A program made the translations under genes and the position numbers. From Erythrophleum ivorense (Eukaryota > Streptophyta > Magnoliopsida > Fabales > Fabaceae), in assembly GCA_026724425.1 (NCBI GenBank), contig JAIUCV010000226.1, forward strand, positions 310,001 through 374,000: a DNA stretch of 64,000 bases, given 5' to 3'. Shown piece by piece: positions 60,690-64,000 of this stretch; within the stretch, counting starts at the first letter, position 1; every line of letters starts with the position of its first letter. The notes under the pieces were generated by a model that saw only the letters and a list, made by a program, of their open reading frames with translations, searched no databases and was not told where the DNA came from.

Positions 60690-62266
60690 TAATAATTTTT
60701 TTATTTTATCTTTTAGGATCACTATCAATATAAACTAAAAAATAAAAATATAAATAATTATAGTTAATTAAGAATGCATGGAGTAATTTGGATTAGGGTA
60801 TTAAAAATTCTTTTTAATTATAATAAAAAATAAAAATGACTATAACTTAATTTATATTTAAAAATAAATTTTTATTTTGATGGTTGCTAAAGCATTAATA
60901 TTTATAATAAATCAATATTTTACTTGATTAATTGTGTATTATTCATTGAATAGAAGTTTTTAATGTAAATAATAATTAATTGCAATGATAGATTTTTTTT
61001 TATAAATGAACAAATCAAAACAAAATGCAATAAGTGTCATGTTGATACAAATTCATTGCAATAGGCGCAACACTTTTTCTTTTGTTTTTCAGTGAAGAAT
61101 TTTTTAAAAATTGTAAGATTATTTTAAAATTTATAATAAATCATATTTATAATTATATACATATCGCAAAATATAATTAAATGATAAAGTTGATTTTCAA
61201 TCATTTAATTATAAACCAAACATCTCATTTAACTAAAATAAACAGTTCTTTTTAATAAATAAGCAATGTCTTTCTCAACAACAAAAAAGGGACTTTATAT
61301 GTCTTTATAGTTTTTACCTCTTGCTTAAAATAAAAAATAACTTTATATGTCTTTATAGTTTATTTTGATATATAGAAGTTACATTATAATTTAGTTTGTA
61401 TGTACTTATAATTATTCTTTTGATTCTTATAATTTTATTATTTTCATTCCTTATAGTTAAATTGTTCTTTTGATTCTTATAATTTTATTAGTTTTAATTC
61501 AATTTTTTATGTAAAAATTAATTAAATATTTATATTTTCAAAAATGTTAATTTATCTATTCATGTTAAACCTCTTTTCTTATATTAAAGAATTATGTTGA
61601 TGTAGTTAATTATATACTATTTTAAAGTTTAAAATATATATAGCTCAAATCACAAATTAAATTGCTTTGTATAATATACATTTGATTTGATTTTATTTTA
61701 TATTTATTATTACTTTTTCTATTAGTATAAATTGCATATATTCATATTGTTAGGATGCATTAATAAAATTCAATGACTTGTAAACAAGAGTTTAATTGTA
61801 AGGAATAAATATAAATTTCTTAGAATTATAAGAATTTTACTATAAATTCTGAATAATAGAAATTGAATTAAAAATTGAGTGAAAGTATATAAATTAACAT
61901 AATAATATAACTTTTTTCTAAGCTATAGAATTATATGTAACTTTTGCTTATACTAATTTTTCATAAATAATTTTTATTCATTCTAATTTAAATAAACAGA
62001 AACGTAATGTACTAAATTCAATAATAGAATTCGAATAGTATACGATGCTAAAGGTTATTTTTCTTATGAGTTAATTTATATTTATATATTAGCAAAATAA
62101 AAATATAATTAAATGAGATAAATAATTTTTAATGTAGACATAGAGAATTATTATTGTATGTAGCTGAGCAAAAGTAGGTGTATATATTTGGATATATGAT
62201 TTGGTATATGTATATAAATGATATTAATGATTGTTTGCATGTGTCATTATACTTTTTGTATAATAG
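60690..62266. other. AT-rich stretch, probable intron of the MULE gene
   Basis: No coding signal. A run of very AT-rich DNA ends at a plausible splice acceptor (TTTTTGTATAATAG, ending 62266), 8 nt before the MULE start codon. Confidence 0.4.
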
Positions 62267-62274
62267 GAATCATA

Positions 62275-64000
62275 ATGAGTATGAGACAGGAAATCGTATG
62301 CATATATGCAAATGGAAAAATCTATGACAGTGAAGAAGGTGCAACATTTGTTTGTGATAGACCTAAAATATTAAGAGTTGACGCCTGCATTACTCTCAAT
62401 GGATTGAAAAAAGTTGTGGGTGAAAAGTTACGATTGTCTCCAAATCAATCTGTATCCGAGTTGGTATATAGGTACCCTCACTCACGTAATCCCACAAGGT
62501 ATTTGGCGTGTACTTTGGAAGATGACGACGATATCCAAACCATGTGGGAGGCTAACCAAAAATTTCCAAATCAATTAGGCGCACCGGATATATATGCACA
62601 TATGACAAGTACTGGCACAAATTTACTAGAGTCTCAAGCTGAGGTCTATATACCACTATCTCTTCCATCAACTGGTCGGGTCCGAGGTTCCAATAATTAT
62701 ACCTCACAATTTGATACTGACATGACAGGTGTTAACCATATTGCTGCTCAACCTACCCTCGACTTGACTTGCCAACCAAGCTCATCTCATCAGCCAAATC
62801 TCAATGCGGGTCCTTCGTCGCCCCTTACTGAAACAGAGGATATTATGGATGACTTTGAAGAGGAAGATGAATATGATGTTCCGCCTAATATCAATAACCA
62901 TGGAGATGATGAGTCAGAGGGCGACGATGTTAATGAGGTTAGGGTTACTCCATTGGGTCAATATGAGGACCCAGCCTATGCCATGCTATCACAGATTAGT
63001 TCAGATGATGGATGTTTTATTGAGATCCCTGAGATGAATGAGAATATTGACCTTAACAGTAGTCAAGAGTTATATATCGGTATGCGATTTCCAGATAAAC
63101 AGTCTATGCGGCGTGCGGTGAAGATATACTCTGTTCGGAAACACCATACATTTAAAGTGCATTACTCATCAGAAAAATATGAAGAATATCGTTGTTTAGA
63201 ATATGGTGGTCAGTGTACTTGGAGAGTTAGAACAAGTCGGGATGAGAGGGACATGCATTGGAAAATAACAAAATACAATGGACCACACACATGTCTTTCT
63301 CCGTCATTATCACAAGATCATCCAAAACTTGACTCTGACGTCATCTCATCGCACATTGTGTCAATGGTGGCTGAGAATCCTTCGGTATCAATTAGGCAAA
63401 TTATTGAAAGAGTGCATAGCATATTTGGCTATACTGTGACATACAAAAAGGCATGGACGGCAAAACACCGAGCAATTGGTATTGCATTTGGAAATTGGGA
63501 ACAATCATATGCCTTCTTACCGAAGTGGTTAGCAGCAGTTGATCACTTCATGCCTGGATCTTATTATGAGCTTGTCCACAGGGAGTGCCAACAGAGTAAC
63601 TCAACTGAAGGTTCTTTAGCGAAGTTTCATCGAGTTTTTTGGACCTTCAAACCATGTATTGACGCGTTTGATTATCTAAAACCTATGGTGCAAGTTGATG
63701 GAACCTTCATGTATGGAAAGTATAAGGGGACTGTGCTAATTGCAAGTTCACAAGATGGAGCCAACAGAGTTGTTCCTTTGGCATTTGCAGTTGTTGAAGG
63801 TGAAACACAAGAGTCATGGGCATGGTTCCTGTCTTTGCTTCGGCGTCGAGTTTTACCAAATAAGATGGGGATTTGCTTGATTTCTGATAGACATTCTGGA
63901 CTATTGGCTGCTGTCTCAAATCCAGAAATTGGGTGGCAGCCACCGCAAGCATATCATGTATTTTGTTTAAGACATATTGCAAGTAATTTGAATACAACGT
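62275..64000 (+). CDS. MULE (MuDR-type) transposase, open, cut by window end
   Basis: From ATG at 62275 the frame stays open to the last base, about 575 codons. Residues 1-90 form a MuDR N-terminal domain (VCIYANGKIY, LSPNQSVSELVYRYP). Next is a low-complexity acidic region (DDFEEEDEYD, near 190-220). The DNA-binding domain follows (LYIGMRFPDKQSMRRAVKIY, HHTFKVHYSSEKYEEYRC, GPHTCLSPSLSQDHPKLDSD, VSIRQIIERVHSIFGYTVTY). The DDE core begins with MVQVDGTFMYGKYKG (first catalytic Asp) and IASSQDGANRVVPLAFAVVE, and continues to ICLISDRHSGLLAAV (second Asp). The final Glu and the zinc knuckle lie beyond the window. A homologous, badly broken copy sits at 50940-52870; this one has no stop or frameshift and both visible catalytic Asp residues. 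It may be active or recently active, or domesticated. An acceptor AG at 62265-62266 suggests upstream non-coding exons. Confidence 0.92.
   Translation, partial: MSMRQEIVCIYANGKIYDSEEGATFVCDRPKILRVDACITLNGLKKVVGEKLRLSPNQSVSELVYRYPHSRNPTRYLACTLEDDDDIQTMWEANQKFPNQLGAPDIYAHMTSTGTNLLESQAEVYIPLSLPSTGRVRGSNNYTSQFDTDMTGVNHIAAQPTLDLTCQPSSSHQPNLNAGPSSPLTETEDIMDDFEEEDEYDVPPNINNHGDDESEGDDVNEVRVTPLGQYEDPAYAMLSQISSDDGCFIEIPEMNENIDLNSSQELYIGMRFPDKQSMRRAVKIYSVRKHHTFKVHYSSEKYEEYRCLEYGGQCTWRVRTSRDERDMHWKITKYNGPHTCLSPSLSQDHPKLDSDVISSHIVSMVAENPSVSIRQIIERVHSIFGYTVTYKKAWTAKHRAIGIAFGNWEQSYAFLPKWLAAVDHFMPGSYYELVHRECQQSNSTEGSLAKFHRVFWTFKPCIDAFDYLKPMVQVDGTFMYGKYKGTVLIASSQDGANRVVPLAFAVVEGETQESWAWFLSLLRRRVLPNKMGICLISDRHSGLLAAVSNPEIGWQPPQAYHVFCLRHIASNLNTT

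Noticed and set aside
63707..63997. Minus-strand open frame near the window end
   Set aside because: Antisense shadow of the MULE transposase, which has clear family motifs on the plus strand.
1..64000. tRNA and rRNA genes
   Set aside because: I looked for cloverleaf-like blocks with A/B-box words and for conserved rRNA stretches and saw none; a dedicated scan would be needed to exclude a tRNA fully.

Overview
This is nuclear DNA from a flowering plant, most likely a woody eudicot; the species cannot be named from the window. The evidence is the AT-rich sequence, split genes with GT-AG introns, plant-type retrotransposons and MULEs (Mutator-like elements), and two recognisable plant genes. 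Genes are sparse, and most structured sequence is transposon-derived.

Layout. 0-9 kb: decayed repeats, a LINE-like protein remnant (about 0.54-1.08 kb), a stray copy of one exon plus flanking intron of the UGT80 gene found at 25-42 kb (about 2.3-2.8 kb), and several short direct repeats. 9.4-11.5 kb: a large foldback element with a smaller MITE (miniature inverted-repeat element) nested in one arm. 11.5-16.8 kb: AT-rich sequence, a second foldback repeat and microsatellites. 16.94-18.20 kb: a complete two-exon gene for a secreted citrate-binding/alginate-lyase-fold protein. 18.97-24.41 kb: a degenerate Ty3/gypsy retrotransposon on the minus strand with both LTRs.

25.37-41.83 kb: a complete 14-exon sterol 3-beta-glucosyltransferase (UGT80A type) on the minus strand. 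I reconstructed its exons with consistent phases; the predicted protein is 644 residues. Its introns carry a nearly intact RTE-type LINE, a foldback MITE with 8-bp target duplications, a short MITE and an LTR-like insertion. Intron 3 appears to be GC-AG.

42-50.9 kb: AT-rich gene-free DNA with several inverted-repeat MITEs and a degenerate A-rich tandem array. 50.9-55.5 kb: a decayed composite made of a MULE transposase pseudogene followed by a plant mobile domain (PMD, MAIN/MAIL1-like) pseudogene, ending next to a perfect 18-bp-stem hairpin. 55.8-59.6 kb: AT-rich. 59.67-59.87 kb: a dense GC-rich array of five back-to-back hairpins. Two more hairpins sharing the same stem lie at 60.6 kb. 62.275 kb to the window end: an uninterrupted MULE transposase reading frame, homologous to the 51-kb pseudogene and cut by the window edge, with two plausible upstream non-coding exons.

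The two cellular genes have no evident functional link. The most unusual structure is the hairpin array just upstream of the open MULE gene. Exon boundaries and repeat limits were read by eye and could be off by a few bases, especially in AT-rich repeats.
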